Shown: piece after piece, positions 24,601-35,500 of the stretch | Layout of the letters: every line of letters starts with the position of its first letter | Position numbering within the stretch: position 1 is the stretch's first letter | Assembly (NCBI GenBank): GCA_012064415.1 | Contig: SSNU01000106.1 | Location: forward strand, 248,001-312,000 | Source of the DNA: Gyrodactylus bullatarudis | Taxonomy: Eukaryota; Platyhelminthes; Monogenea; Gyrodactylidea; Gyrodactylidae | Length of the DNA stretch: 64,000 nucleotides | Reading direction: 5' to 3' | Translations under genes and position numbers: made by a program | The notes under the pieces: generated by a model | Told to the model about the DNA's origin: nothing | What the model saw: the letters and a program-made list of their open reading frames with translations, nothing else | Database searches by the model: none

Positions 24601-27038
24601 TTTCTATACATTTAGATAGGAAAATAAGTTAGTTTTTGTGAAAATGGGAAAATTCACTGTTTGCAGGGGAAAATGAGTGCCAAATCCATCTTCAGCACAT
24701 TTTAAAACCCTTGATCTTCATTAGAGAGGAAAAGACAACAAATTGGTGAGTATATACGAGAAAATGTATCTGGTAAAATTATTTCAATTACAAAAAGTGA
24801 GATAGTTTTTGAAGGAAGAAAGGACAGGATAAACTCTTTGAAACTTAGATTGGACACATACAGATATACGATTTGAGCATAAAACTAAAAGCGAATCCCA
24901 TAAGAATCAACAGAAATACTCACTGAAACTCCGTCATTGAAACTTGATCAACCGTTGAGCTGCATAGCTATAAAGTCGACAATCAAAGACATCGGTGCTC
25001 ATTCCTGAAAATCTTCCTTCTTTTGAGACTAAATTAATCCTCATTTGTTGGCTCAAATGGTGGTAATTGATAAATTGGTTGGACTTATTTTTTTCATAAT
25101 ATCGACAAATAATATATATTCAAACAAAAAGGAAAGATTCTTTGAGCTTTGTTTTAAATTGCATTTTCTTAGTAAAGTTATTTTTCAAAAGTAGGAAATT
25201 TTTGGATTCAACCTTTTTATCAAATTGTCAGCATATATGTATCTAGTTCAATACAACTTTTCACAAAACAGTACTAAACTAAGTCTGGGCCTTTTATTCT
25301 AAATCAAGAATTTGACATAATTTTACCAAATACATTTTCTCGTATATACTCACCAATTTGTTGTCTTTTCCTCTCTAATGAAGATCAAGGGTTTTAAAAT
25401 GTGCTGAAGATGGATTTGGCACTCATTTTCCCATTTTCACAAAAACTAACTTATTTTCCTATCTAAATGTATAGAAATCACTTGCTGCATTTTGATTGGT
25501 CGAGATAAATAATACTTAATTAGGGGGGGGGAGTATTAGTAATTACTCGTGTTCCAATAAAAATAATATGTTCCAATAAAAAAAATTCTTCTGTAGAGAA
25601 AAATTTATATCTTTGTAACTGTTGAAATTAAATAATAGAAAAAACTCTTTTTTAGATCGTTCTTATTATTGTAGAGCAGGATAAAAATTAGCATCCAAGT
25701 TTCCTCATGAGCATTCCCCGATTATGATTGGTCTTTACAGGGGAACCAATGATATTCGAGTGATATTTGCCCTATATAAACGGGGAACACTTGGATTTTA
25801 TTTATCTTTTCTCACTTTACAGAACCATTTGGAAGAATAAACTGACATCAAGATGAGAATTTACTATTTTTACAAAAAAATCAATATTTTTTCTCCGGAT
25901 TCACAGAAAAAATAATTTTTTGAATTCTAAAACGGAATGAGCTACTAAGATGGGAATATTCGAAAAAAAGCCGAAAAGAATTCAATCTGACCAAAATTAG
26001 GCCGTTTTGCGAATTTCGAAAATGCACCAAATTTCCACTTTTTCAACTTTTGAACCCAAAATATTTATCGATTTCGATTATTCGAACCAGTTGATGAATA
26101 TTGAACGAAGAATTCCAATTCATCTGAAGAAGTTGACTGAAGTTCGTCATTACTGTGGGAAATCGAACCATTTGAATTTTTCGATTATTAAAAATTATCC
26201 AAAATCTAGAAGTTTAACTTTTTCTCGGAAACAGTAAGATCTTCGTTCAATGTTGATCCCAAATATCACTGGTTTGAATAATCGAAATCGATAAATATTT
26301 TGGGTTCAAAAGTTGAAAAAGTGGAAATTTGGTGCATTTTCGAAATTCGCAAAACGGCCTAATTTTGGTCAGATTGAATTCTTTTCGGCTTTTTTTCGAA
26401 TATTCCCATCTTAGTAGCTCATTCCGTTTTAGAATTCAAAAAATTATTTTTTCTGTGAATTTTTTGTAAAAATAGTAAATTCTCATCTTCATGTCAATTA
26501 GGTTTATGAAAAAAATCATTTTTAATATATGGTAATTTTTCAAATTTTGATTTGGCGTTAAATTCCCATTTTTTTGAATTTCTAGCTGAAAAATTTATTC
26601 AGAAAATATTTTCAGTCAAAATTTGCGAATTTGGCAATTAATTGAAATTCAAAATGATCATATTCATGATCCCAATAATAAAATAATGAATTCAACTTGC
26701 ATTTATTTTCCGTAAGTAGATTGATGAATTCTTTATCTCAAATGATTTTTTTTATTAATTTTAGTACTAACTTTGAAGCTAGTATCTAACCTGTTAGCAA
26801 ATTTCCAGGTATTCAAGCAGGTTTAGCCTCGTATTATTGATTATAAAAATTTTAAAAACTAATAACTTACAATATTTGGCTCTTCAAGACCTTCAAAGGC
26901 AACCTCTCCTGTGTGTTTAATCCAGGACTGCTGTTTGAGCTCTTGTGTTAAATCCAGTTTAGCATTGGCTGTGTCCAGCAAGGCTGTCTCTCTCATAGCC
27001 TTGGCAATATCGGCGTACATATTTCTTTGAGTTTCCAT
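3628..27038 (-). CDS. TRPM2-like: TRPM2-like cation channel with C-terminal NUDT9-homology domain (26 exons)
   Basis: Exons, 5' to 3': 26871-27038, 23809-24150, 22747-23031, 21446-21814, 20888-20988, 20118-20380, 19762-20027, 18889-19108, 18352-18602, 17363-17522, 12137-12493, 11795-11827, 11003-11442, 10322-10426, 10162-10262, 9343-10096, 9083-9182, 8327-8444, 7991-8270, 7621-7935, 6658-7004, 5237-5572, 4396-4687, 4086-4361, 3897-4010, 3628-3801. All phases agree, giving 2188 residues. Residues 40-600 are the TRPM N-terminal homology regions ([25 protein letters not shown]); about 940-1090 match MHR4 ([21 protein letters not shown]); S1-S6 span about 1155-1480 with pore FGAFYLDEL; a coiled coil follows near 1600-1680; NUDT9-H ([25 protein letters not shown]) ends the protein. 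Family knowledge: Ca2+-permeable channels gated by ADP-ribose. The exon 23/24 junction is the least certain; a 55-nt intron (4352-4406) instead of 34 nt is also in phase. Confidence 0.93.
4826..5105 (-). other. coding-like stretch inside TRPM intron 22
   Basis: Between exons 22 and 23 of the channel gene the minus strand has two short open stretches that do not fit the exon phases. One, about 4964-5098, begins [11 protein letters not shown]; another, about 4826-4911, contains RTLLSDTTV followed by a good donor. A third, directly upstream of exon 23 (about 4688-4752), is open and in frame behind a good acceptor. They may be decayed duplicated exons or an alternative splice path. The RTLLSDTTV part recurs in intron 13. 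No function is claimed. Confidence 0.3.
5573..6657. repeat. TRPM intron 21 with a single-arm copy of a hairpin repeat
   Basis: This 1.1-kb intron has no exon signal. About 5995-6060 and 6170-6225 repeat parts of the large inverted repeat of intron 1: a stretch around GAAAAAGTGGAAATTTGG and a stretch ending in CTCATCTTCATGTCAATTAG. Here only one arm is present, so it looks like a half copy of the same family. Confidence 0.5.
8551..8925 (+). repeat. dispersed repeat R1, copy 1
   Basis: About 375 bp starting TTGGAACACGACTAATTACT, with a C-run, a CCAAT motif and the end AGCGAATCCCATAAGAA. It recurs in direct orientation at 24507-24906 and inverted at 25321-25594, each with a few per cent difference. 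This copy lies in TRPM intron 17, between the pore exon and the S6 exon. No transposase is encoded; it behaves like a non-autonomous element. Confidence 0.8.
10478..10660 (-). other. coding-like stretch in TRPM intron 13 (RTLLSDTTV copy 2)
   Basis: A minus-strand open stretch of about 60 codons in the intron between the MHR4 exon and the pre-S1 exon. Its start reads [16 protein letters not shown], and the underlying 28 bases (10628-10655) match 4859-4886 at 27 of 28 positions. It has no place in the phase-consistent channel transcript. It could be a relic exon of another gene copied twice into this locus. Function unknown. Confidence 0.35.
12906..13078 (+). repeat. 5' LTR (173 bp) containing the gag start codon
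   Basis: Begins TGTTAT and ends ATAACA, preceded by TATAT. It contains ATG at 13033 followed by 15 codons in frame with Gag, so the protein may begin inside the LTR. It differs from the 3' LTR at 13023 (G versus A) and 13068 (C versus T). Confidence 0.95.
13033..13827 (+). CDS. gag: retrotransposon Gag
   Basis: 264 codons from the ATG at 13033, which lies inside the 5' LTR; a second in-frame ATG at 13078 sits on the LTR/PBS junction and a third at 13090. The C-terminal part has two CCHC zinc knuckles, [14 protein letters not shown] and [14 protein letters not shown], which package RNA in this family. The N-terminal part is a helical capsid-like region. The frame closes at 13825-13827 and overlaps the next frame, open from 13811, so Pol would need a frame change. 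The product would be the structural particle protein. Which start is used cannot be decided from sequence. Confidence 0.9.
   Translation: MDLFQDNTSSDIRHNMATRMITLPEDVQGITRVFRQFEDECLAHNTRTDLIAVTFRAALTTESYRTLEEIAFDKMSTNDYKSLKTTILEYYKNTRRPVGELASLMRFTQGDLSEEEFVRKARHMCESAKDNMTVAVILNGLNDRKKAESLLLNANEPAVTNIRELIKTRQTPVVARIGHPSTSYHNSKSDIFCNYCNKRGHTADTCFLKRRNSEKSKQTAKRCRVCRRGNHAEDQCRLLRNIINDQENGRRQRSPSVDLDKSDT
13079..13092 (+). other. primer-binding site matching tRNA-Ser(GCU)
   Basis: The 14 bases directly after the 5' LTR, TGGCGACGAGGATG, are complementary to the 3' end of animal tRNA-Ser(GCU) including CCA (tRNA end ...CATCCTCGTCGCCA, from memory of the human gene). The site lies inside the Gag reading frame. 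Confidence 0.8.
13811..14086 (+). pseudogene. retrotransposon protease frame, with altered active site
   Basis: An open frame of 91 codons, offset by one base from Gag. It carries the retropepsin motif region as [10 protein letters not shown], where the catalytic Asp of the usual D-S/T-G triad is Glu. It ends in a stop at 14084-14086 while the RT frame is already open from 14028, so protease and RT are separated by a second frame change. One small indel near 14058-14075 would explain it, either a decay mutation or a sequencing error in a purine-rich run. Both features suggest that this copy makes no working polyprotein. Confidence 0.75.
14028..16730 (+). CDS. pol: retrotransposon Pol: reverse transcriptase, RNase H, integrase
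   Basis: 900 codons open from 14028. RT occupies about residues 90-290 with [10 protein letters not shown] and the catalytic YQDD box (YQDDIIIG). RNase H follows near 370-500 with [21 protein letters not shown] and RTDMKPLEF. Integrase has an HHCC zinc finger (HLGHPG ... CSVC, about residues 580-620) and the D,D-E core: [25 protein letters not shown]. The frame ends in TGA at 16728, immediately before the polypurine tract. Domain order RT-RH-IN is that of Ty3/gypsy elements. The catalytic residues named are intact, unlike the protease upstream. It lies in intron 10 of the channel gene on the opposite strand. Confidence 0.93.
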   Translation: MSMALSKLPFPERKRSTPAELFVVDDRHEPLAGLDLIKDLKFAAFCRSVHIEDSGITVEFKLKSNIPPGLVYPARRLLFSMKEMVEEELNYLLSQGIIFKVDKPLVATPIVPVPKKDGSSRPLRICGDYSLTLNKIVDVSGYTMPTAQEILFELADSKVYSVLDLSDAYLQLKLAPESKKFTTISTHMGYFGYHTLQFGTSCAPQMFQEVMDRCLVRDPEVKASGYKVAAYQDDIIIGTRTPEEHKKALELVKRKLKNFKINDSKSQIAQKRVNYLGYIWEDGSLKTDESRIEKFRNIQSPQSAKDLNVLLASIRHYAKFCPSFSIVTSPMYNLLRKGVEWNWTSRLEGDLRRLIESMSNGTLVHYDTRKALFVTSDASQKGLGYVLSHDASMMEIIAVGGKKLKPAEENYSNLEREALGVVSAVEHFHRYLFGRTFRIRTDMKPLEFIMKPGVESKISTDRISRWKLKLSQYDYSIEHVKGVDNHLPDLISRLGGGEPNDGVGPVQKPVIAVISTEADSVIEKVKTYVKKGWPRRVPTEITRYKSVANELKVTDNDLMRGMRFVPPHKERQSFLDKAHLGHPGMVLMKQRMKGRLWWPGMDKDIDKFVASCSVCCTTAKKQHSKDLLAWPECEEPLERVHVDIATWSSRRILVAVDAYSGYVYAKEVPKLSASCYDNALSEFVSYFGPPKSVVADNGTNFKSAETLKLYKSLGIQPIFTPPGHHQSNGLVERANQDLKRYLEKMWIAESRDLKSNLISFMRHKNFNETAKGHVPARLFLSRNVPNVVEMAVQERKWEPVYIQPEKGPAVEATAYQSSSNIWTDQCGRTAHSSDVQLRCPMPSDPVNVGDRGEDTTSSDEAIQIPTETRSDSTPQEVRRSERIKYEPAYLGDYVRRLKKP
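16731..16738 (+). other. polypurine tract
   Basis: GGGGGAAG between the pol stop codon and the 3' LTR start TGTTAT; plus-strand priming site of the element. Confidence 0.85.
16739..16911 (+). repeat. 3' LTR (173 bp)
   Basis: Same length and ends as the 5' LTR, two substitutions. Followed by the target duplication TATAT at 16912-16916. Confidence 0.95.
17721..18203. repeat. long inverted repeat in TRPM intron 9
   Basis: The left arm (about 17721-17841) and right arm (about 18083-18203) are near-perfect reverse complements, including GATATGGCGCCAAAATCCCA and its complement, with a loop of about 240 bp. Related GGCGCC-centred pieces recur near 48800 and 50040. It looks like a fold-back element of a multi-copy family. 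Confidence 0.75.
20434..20760. repeat. member of the AT-rich hairpin repeat family in TRPM intron 5
   Basis: Contains CATTTTCGAAATTCCGAAAA and a late part ending TTCATGTCAACTGGC, resembling the arms of the intron 1 inverted repeat but more diverged. No exon signals are seen here. Confidence 0.4.
21093..21237 (+). repeat. dispersed repeat R4, copy a
   Basis: About 145 bp in TRPM intron 4, containing a run ending CTTTTTCTACAGATAGA and then GAACAACGTTATAG. It matches the inverted copy at about 50556-50695 and part of 50711-50790. Confidence 0.7.
21867..22143. mobile_element. 277-bp MITE with about 60-bp terminal inverted repeats
   Basis: The ends TTCTGAGGGCGCTGACTA and the complement at the right side form terminal inverted repeats of roughly 60 bp with a few mismatches. 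The flanks carry a 5-bp direct repeat AAATA (21862-21866 and 22144-22148). No coding capacity. It lies in TRPM intron 3. The superfamily is not clear from the ends. Confidence 0.8.
23097..23262 (+). repeat. dispersed repeat R3, copy 1
   Basis: About 165 bp in TRPM intron 2, sharing GAGCTTTTTCACTTTTCTCT and TGCTATTTATTGGAG with 36700-36866, in the same orientation. Confidence 0.7.
24507..24906 (+). repeat. dispersed repeat R1, copy 2
   Basis: Direct copy of 8551-8925 with a short insertion in the middle. It lies in TRPM intron 1, and with the inverted copy at 25321-25594 forms a hairpin with arms of about 270 bp. Confidence 0.8.
25321..25594 (-). repeat. dispersed repeat R1, copy 3 (inverted)
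   Basis: Reverse complement of the first part of copy 2, including TTAATTAGGGGGGGGGAGTA and CGTGTTCCAATAAA. It sits about 540 bp from copy 2 inside TRPM intron 1. Confidence 0.8.
25843..26496. repeat. 650-bp inverted repeat (fold-back element) in TRPM intron 1
   Basis: Left arm about 25843-26108 and right arm about 26236-26496 are nearly perfect reverse complements, for example GAAAAAAAGCCGAAAAGAAT in the left arm and its complement in the right. The loop is about 130 bp. Single-arm relatives are seen at about 5995-6225 and 20434-20760. No transposase and no obvious coding content. Confidence 0.85.
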
Positions 27039-28277
27039 GATAGAAAGAATTGAACAATGATGTATACTATTCAATTGTAATTCAAATAATTTTGAGTCTT
27101 ATAAGGAAGGCGGACACTATAGGAACAACCAATCAGAGCTTATCTGCGACTACTGATGAATAAGTTATAGAAGAATGGGTGTAACTCTACTTAGAAGTAA
27201 CTTCCTCTTTAATAAATATTTGATTAGCTACTCAAGCAGGAATATAGATTTTTGCAAACAACCTATTTCCTTTGTCAGTTGTGATTCATAAGTTTTGTAC
27301 CTCAAATTTATTGGGGTTAACTTCTCATTCGCGTAGTATTTTCATAGAATGTCATCCAGAATAGAGCGTTTATTAAAAGTTGAGAAAGCTTGGTTATTAC
27401 GCAAATCTAAAAAATATCAATATAATTTACACTGGACAAATCTCAATTTAGACTAAGAAATCAGCTTTGTAATATTATAAATATTTTTCCATTAAAAATT
27501 AATTTTTTCAATAAAATAACACCGTGATACTGTGAATCGTTTATAGGTTTTCAAAATTTCTTCAAAATTTTAAGAAATACCTTTTATAGTACCTGTAAGT
27601 TAAAATCATTTGAAATTTGCTTCACAGAATCAGGAATTTTCCGGATTATACTTGAAAGCATATGGTCTACTTTATGAAATCAACTTGAGATTGAGCATTA
27701 AAAGAGGTGAGAAACCCTAGCACATAACAACTAAAAATTCCAAATGCAAATTCTTTTATGAAATTTCAACTTATATACGCAAAAAGAAGAGAAACCTTTC
27801 ACAATAATAAATGCGCATTTGTAAGTAAAAATATTTCATACAAAGTACAAATCATACAGAGTTGAACTGACTCAAACTAATCTCAATCTTGGATTGAAAA
27901 TTCTCACTTTTAGTTGTAAATGACTGTGTATGACAAGATGGTTTTTATTTGCCTTGTAAAACTATTTATTTCTTTTTCTTCAATAACAATAAAGACAAAA
28001 AAAAGGGTTTTGTTTAAATATGAAAAACGTATAAAAATTTTTTATGGTGTTTTGTCAAACTTAGATGGGTTCTCTTGAGAACAAGAGCTCATCAAAGCTG
28101 TAGATTATAATAATACTTTTTTTGATAATAGATAAATTCAACATATAATCTAAAAAATTCTGCTCGGGAGGAATTTTGAAATTTGCTCATGCAATTTTTC
28201 CATTCCAACGTCATGGTAATTTAGGAGGAAATTTAGCGGCTGGCGTATTTCTTTTTAGCAAAATTAAATAAAATAAT
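27039..28277. other. intergenic: channel promoter and actin 3' region
   Basis: Separates the start of the channel gene from the actin stop; both genes run on the minus strand. An inverted CCAAT box, CCAATCAG, lies at 27129-27136, about 90 bp upstream of the channel start. TTTATT (AATAAA on the minus strand) at about 27945 and 27965 could end the actin transcript. No other gene is seen. Confidence 0.6.
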
Positions 28278-29475
<1,198 letters not shown>

Positions 29476-29665
29476 CTATATGTTTTTCCTTGACGTAAAG
29501 ATGGTCGTGTGTTTCTTGTTTAGAAATAAAACGAAAAAACTAAACAACTCATATTTATTGACAGTGTGAGATCTTTCAAAAATTATTAGTACAGGGGGTG
29601 AGCTACTCTTAGTATATGAATTTTGGCTGCGTCTATAAACTAACGCATAATTTTTTTGAATATGT

Positions 29666-29675
29666 CCATATATGG
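29666..29675. promoter_or_regulatory. CArG box (SRF site) upstream of actin
   Basis: CCATATATGG, a perfect CC(A/T)6GG element, lies at the centre of the 16-bp palindrome TGTCCATATATGGACA, 197 bp upstream of the actin start codon. SRF binding to CArG boxes drives actin genes throughout animals, so a regulatory role is likely here. Confidence 0.75.
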
Positions 29676-30634
29676 ACATTTATTTTAAAATATGTGAAAA
29701 ATGCTCTTATAATATAATATATATATATACAAAACATGTATTAGTCAAATATATATTCTATATATAGACTATTATTAATTACCAAAAGTAATTGATTCTA
29801 TAGTTTACAATTAAAGCAATAAAGTTAATAATGTATATATTGCATATTAGAACATTTCATCATGATTACACAAATTCCTTAACACATACCTTTTTTATGT
29901 CATGAACTCATTTTTGACTCAAAGATTTCAGTCATTTTATTGCAATAAGATTATTACATAATCGTCAGAGATCTTCATTGTCCTTGGTGACAAGAATCAC
30001 ACCTCGATTTGTTAGTATGCTTTTATGACGTGTCTATTTTCTCCAAGCAACACTAAAAAAATGAGAAAATTCATTCTTGAAAAACTCTTTTTAGAATCAT
30101 TAGAATCGTTGCCAACTTTTCATTCAGAGACATCTGGAAGTAATTTATCGTCTAGCTCGGCTCTTGTAAAAAGAAAGAAATTCAGAGTCTCAAGTGTTTG
30201 AGGAGATTAAAATTTGTCATAGAAATGAAGAATTTTTTGTTTTTCAGTTTCAATAAATGACATGTTTCGCTAGGAAATACCAGCAAACATTAACTTTGTC
30301 TCAAATCTTCTTTCTTCAAGCTTTCCTGCCTCATTGAAAATGACATAAAAGATCCCGATCATGGATCTTAAGAAAAAGCTCTTTAGGATGACGATCTGAC
30401 CCTATATCGATTAAAAAGTTCAAGATTCTCGTGCAAAATATAATTGGCTTTTCAATGAGCTATTGATCAAGTCTCCAAGTGTTAGAATAATAGAGTTATG
30501 CTCAATTTTGTACTCGAAAGTGGTTCATTTTTGCATATTCTAATTTTTCAATTATCGATCGCATTTTCAGAAATAGGCTTGGATGAATTTTCATACTCAG
30601 CATAATAAACCAACTTCTTGTTTCATATACAGAT

Positions 30635-30829
30635 TTGGGATGCTTGATGAGCGTTAAGCTGCATTTCATCAAGTACCACTATGATTTCTTCCCAAGAGGA
30701 TCTCTCGGAGCAATGTCCGACGAACAAGGGGAGAAGTTCCATCAAGACATAAACTTTTTAGAAGAACGTTATGCAGATGTGAACATAAGAAATTGTTTAT
30801 CAGATTATTGCTGGCTGATAAAAACCTGA
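30635..30829 (+). pseudogene. fragment of a repeated invertebrate element protein (SDEQGEKFHQD)
   Basis: A 64-codon frame includes YDFFPRGSLGAMSDEQGEKF and ends SDYCWLIKT. I recall the pattern DFFP..LGA.SDEQGERFHQD....ADYCW from multi-copy hypothetical proteins of arthropods and other invertebrates, probably of mobile origin. Here only this C-terminal piece is open, with no supporting gene structure upstream, so it is read as a relic between actin and the LSD2-like gene. The family memory is not verified. Confidence 0.5.
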
Positions 30830-32540
30830 TAATGCAAATTCATGAAATAAAGATTTTATTTTATAAAATATGGGAACGAATTTTTTAAGCATTTTTAAAG
30901 CATTGCTGAGCTTAGACAAGATTTCAATTACACCAAAAGTTTTAAAGTGAAAACTCAAATAAGTTAGCTACGATTTGATGTATCTCTCACCTTAATTCGA
31001 GCGGTAGTGTATAGAATAGCTATTACTATAGTAATATGACCATAACTGAGTGTGGCATTAAAAGGGGTAAAAATATACAAGAACGAAATGATGTTGTAAA
31101 TTCTAACCAACTTTTTCAGAAAGAGCATAAAATTTTGATTGAAAGTCGAAGAAAATATCTAAAAAGCTCTTTTTCTTGAAAGATATGAGTGTTTGAAGTT
31201 AAAATTTATGGAGAAAATTGACTCCAAAATCACAAAATTTTCGACAAAAAAAGTAGCTGGAATGCGCAATTTTTTGTTTTGGGCGACATTCAAGGTATCA
31301 TTAGATAGGAAATTTAATTGTGATTCTAATGATGCCTAATTAGTTAATTAAATTTTTTATTTTAATAAAAATTTAATTGTTTGAAATTATTTATTTTTTT
31401 TTGATTCTCAAATTCGGTTTTTTCAATATATCTCGAAAACCAGACTCAATCTAGAAAATATAATTACAGATCTGAAATCAGCACAAAATTTCGATCCAGA
31501 GAATGTTTGGATCAAGATCCTATTGCAAAATTTTTTCTGAAAGTGTCCTAGTGTGAAATTAACGGATAGTGCAAAAAATTTCCTTTAGATTCATTGGTTC
31601 ATAAAATATCTGCCATTTTCAAAATTGGGGTTAGTACCACCACTGTATTAAATTTTTCATGATTCTTTTTGTAATCTCTATTCATCTACCGGATTACTAG
31701 AGGAACATGTTGGTTCTGATCTTTTAGAAATGTTACATGGGGTAGAGATTCGACTTAGAATTTGTCCTATAAGAAGATATTACATAACTCTGGTAAAGAA
31801 CATAAAAATATCAACATATTAGAATACATTGTACCAAGTTTTAATAGTTTAAGACAGTAATTTTAATTTGAAATGTATTAATCTCCTGTAATACATACAT
31901 GAGAAACACATAGTTCTTTTGAAGATTTTTGATTTCTTCGTGAGGTTTAAGTTGGAATTTCCACCTCAACACAAAATCGTACCTAAAAATGCATAATCTA
32001 CAACTGTTGAGGTTTTAAAAATAATTTCCCCATCCCATAAGAGAGAATCGTTGAGACTTCAGGGCTTATACTATGAGCCTTATAGTTCCATCAGAAGCAC
32101 ATGGATTGTTAAAATTGTCTCGTAAAATGTTTCTTTTTTAAAAATTTAAATATCTACTCAATAGTATATATTTGAATTTATTAATGTTATTACGACAGTG
32201 AACGAAATAAGAGCTCTTATAAACTACTCAGATCTACTAAATCGCTAGAATTTCTGTTTGCAGGGTTTTATGGCAAACTACTCTATATACAATCTATATA
32301 TATCTCTAAAAACCTAGAGTTGGAGTAAAAAATTCATTCGGCATTGAATAGATAAGAATAATTTTTATATTTTCTTTTTTACAAAGGGATCGTATTTTTA
32401 CAATAGACACTAGATGAAAGAATGATCGATTCTTTATTAATTATGTGAGAATCTGTCTCTCGAATGTCCAATTAGTTTTTGGGGAAACCTTTTTGCATGA
32501 TAAAACAATTAACAAATACATTTATTGAAGGGTGAATAAA

Positions 32541-35500
32541 TCAAGATGGTTTAGCTGTTCGAATACTCTTTCTGGTCAGTCTATGAGAACCAGATTCTTC
32601 AGATTGATTAGAGGTGACTGGTTCTCCTGAGCAACTGTCCATTTTTATGTTACGAACTGATTTTCTATTGCCACTGGTGGAAGTGGTTTTTGACGTTTCC
32701 GCAGGTAACTCAGGACTATCTTCACACTTGTTTTTCATTGTTTGTTCTCTTATATGGAAGGTTTTTAGGAGATTACATTTGTAAATTGATGATTGAGAGT
32801 CAGACAGGTGTAACTGCTCGAATGTATTTCCATCAAAGAGGATGTTGGCCATTTCTGATGTCTGACGGACAGCTCGATCAGCTAACCGAGATGCTAGAAA
32901 TAGATTCTCTGCGAACGGCTTGAAAAGAGGAATTAATAATTTTAAAGCAACAAGGAACCTCCTATTTAAAATATGTAAGTCAAGAAGGGGAAATGACTAA
33001 AATATTTTGACTCCTTTACTAATGCCTCATTACTAATGAGTAGGGCAGTCAAAATGCTATTTTTGATATGTTGCTAGAATAAGATTCAAAAAGATTTATG
33101 AAATTAACACTCGTGAGAGACAAGGATATTTCCTCGCGAAAATAATTTTGCTATTTTTCTGCTATTTAAAATCGAATACTATTCTTCAACGAAATAATAC
33201 CTATTTTTTGCTATTTCTAACAAATCTTATTTTCTTGATTACTATCATCTCTTCATTTGAATCAAGCTGTTTCAATCTCGTAATAGGGCCTGTTCTGAAG
33301 GTTTTTGTTTGGTCAAAGAAAAATTTTAACCTGAAAAAAATGCTTTTTTGTGACCGCCGTAGTGAAGAGTAATGAGATGAAGCTGACGCAACTTTTTTTA
33401 GTACTGCATTGAATAGTGTTTAATTTATTGAGTTTGGATCCGAAATAGTTATCTGAGATTTTTGATAGACATGAAAATATTAAAGTGTGAATAGAATATA
33501 AAATGTAAATGAATAAAGCTGATAGGTTTCTCTCCTTATCTGAGGTTTTCATTCATTGAACCAATCAGAGACAAGAAATGGCATAAGATTCAGTATCAGA
33601 ATTGCTCGAAAATTTCAAACGTTTCATGTTGATCTGTTTATCTAAATCTTTTTGTAGGTAACAGCAGGCAGAAGGTTAAATTAATAATTTTAAATTAGGT
33701 TATGTATTCAATTGGATCACTCAATTGTAATAAATTTTTTACCAATTCAATGATTTTTCAGTCAGTACTCTCACGAGTTGGTCAGTAGATGAGTAGATGT
33801 GTACTCACTTTTAATTTAGTGAATGAGGCTGGAATTAGTATTCCGAGGTCCTTTGCTAGTGCATGGAACCAGTTACGATTGACACTCATTGGGGATTTGC
33901 TGTTTCCTTCATCTGTAAATACAAAATAATAATACAATAAATGTTCCGGTTCGATATTTCAAGGTACCTGATATATCAGATAACTTCTCGTGAAATTTTC
34001 GTTTGTGTATTCTCTTAGTGAGTAGAGATTTACAACTATGCAAAGCTTCAAAACCCAAGAAATCGAACAACAAAATATATTTTAAGAACCGAGACGTTAT
34101 TCTTAGTATGAGATGAAAAGTGACTTAACCACGATTTCTGCAGGTACCCACTCTAACGCTAAAAGACTATTTAGGAAGTGTATTTCGTCACTAGAATAAT
34201 TTTGACAATTTGGGTATCTAAGATGATTGCTTTTACTCTCTGCTTTCACTTAATTTCAAATAATCCTAAATAAAAATAAGACAATGTCAATCCCTCTAAC
34301 TACTGAATGAATGAAAAAGTCACTTTTTCGTATTTCATTCTCGAGGGTGGTGAAAAAAACTCACTAATGACAAGATTTTCATCTGCGGAGTATAAATCAT
34401 CCGACCAATTGGAATGAGAGAATAGATCATATTTGGAATAGGCAGCCGGAGATTCTGGATCATCATTCTTCAGTATGCTTTTAATATGGTCCTGGAATAT
34501 TTTGGGAATAAGCTCTTCGGCTACTAAGGGCTTGCTAAGTTTCGTCAAGATATTGCAGATAATCTGGGGATCATTTGGAAGCTGAAAAGAATAATTTTTG
34601 AGAATTGATTAAAATCGTTGAGATTGCTCTAGAGTAGGGAAATACAATATTTTATTTGTACGATAATATTGTCGAACCTCATCAAGAATATCTATATTAT
34701 TAAAAAATAAAAGTTGATTTTGTGAGCCTATGGATGTCTAATCTACCCAACCAATTTTCATAAAAATTTTAACCAGTTATAGATTACCCCACGGACCATG
34801 TTCGTAGCGAAAAAAATTTCTAGATTTGGCCTTAGTTGGGTCGTAATCTCGATCAGAACCAAAAAAGTGGCTGACCAATCAGATGGCTTCATTTTTAACA
34901 CGTAAGCTTGCTTCTTTTTGGTCGAATCTAAGCTGCAATTTCTTAGTCTTCCGAAAGAAGCTGCGATGTCAAAATGAAGCAATGGAAGGTCCCAAATAGA
35001 GCATTGTAATATTATTACGTTAACCAGGGTATAGTCTAAATAGACCCGGCGAAATATAACGTTTATCACTCGAATATACGCTTATTGTTCTCTAACCTTC
35101 CATATGAATCAAACAAAATTTTATTTTTCCCGAACAATCTTCCATATCTTAATCAAAAATTTATGTTTTAACCGAGGAAGAGACATTTTGAAAATCAAAA
35201 TTAAAAATTTTGATGTTCTGATTTACTACAAAAATCCCATTTTCCCCAAAATCATCTAAATTCACCAAATTTCCTAGGAATTTCTTCAATATGTGAAAAA
35301 AGACTTAATTTTTGCAATAAGCACCATTTTTATTCAAAATGTTGCAAAAACTATTCAAAAACCTCAATTTTGTCCCTTCTCGTAGTAAAATTCATTCAAA
35401 AAATTTTGGAGCTTGTTCAAAAATTGTCATTTTCAATCGAGATTTTGTATATCAGACCAAACTCGAAATCGTATGGTTTTACAGGAAAAAATGAGAATTT

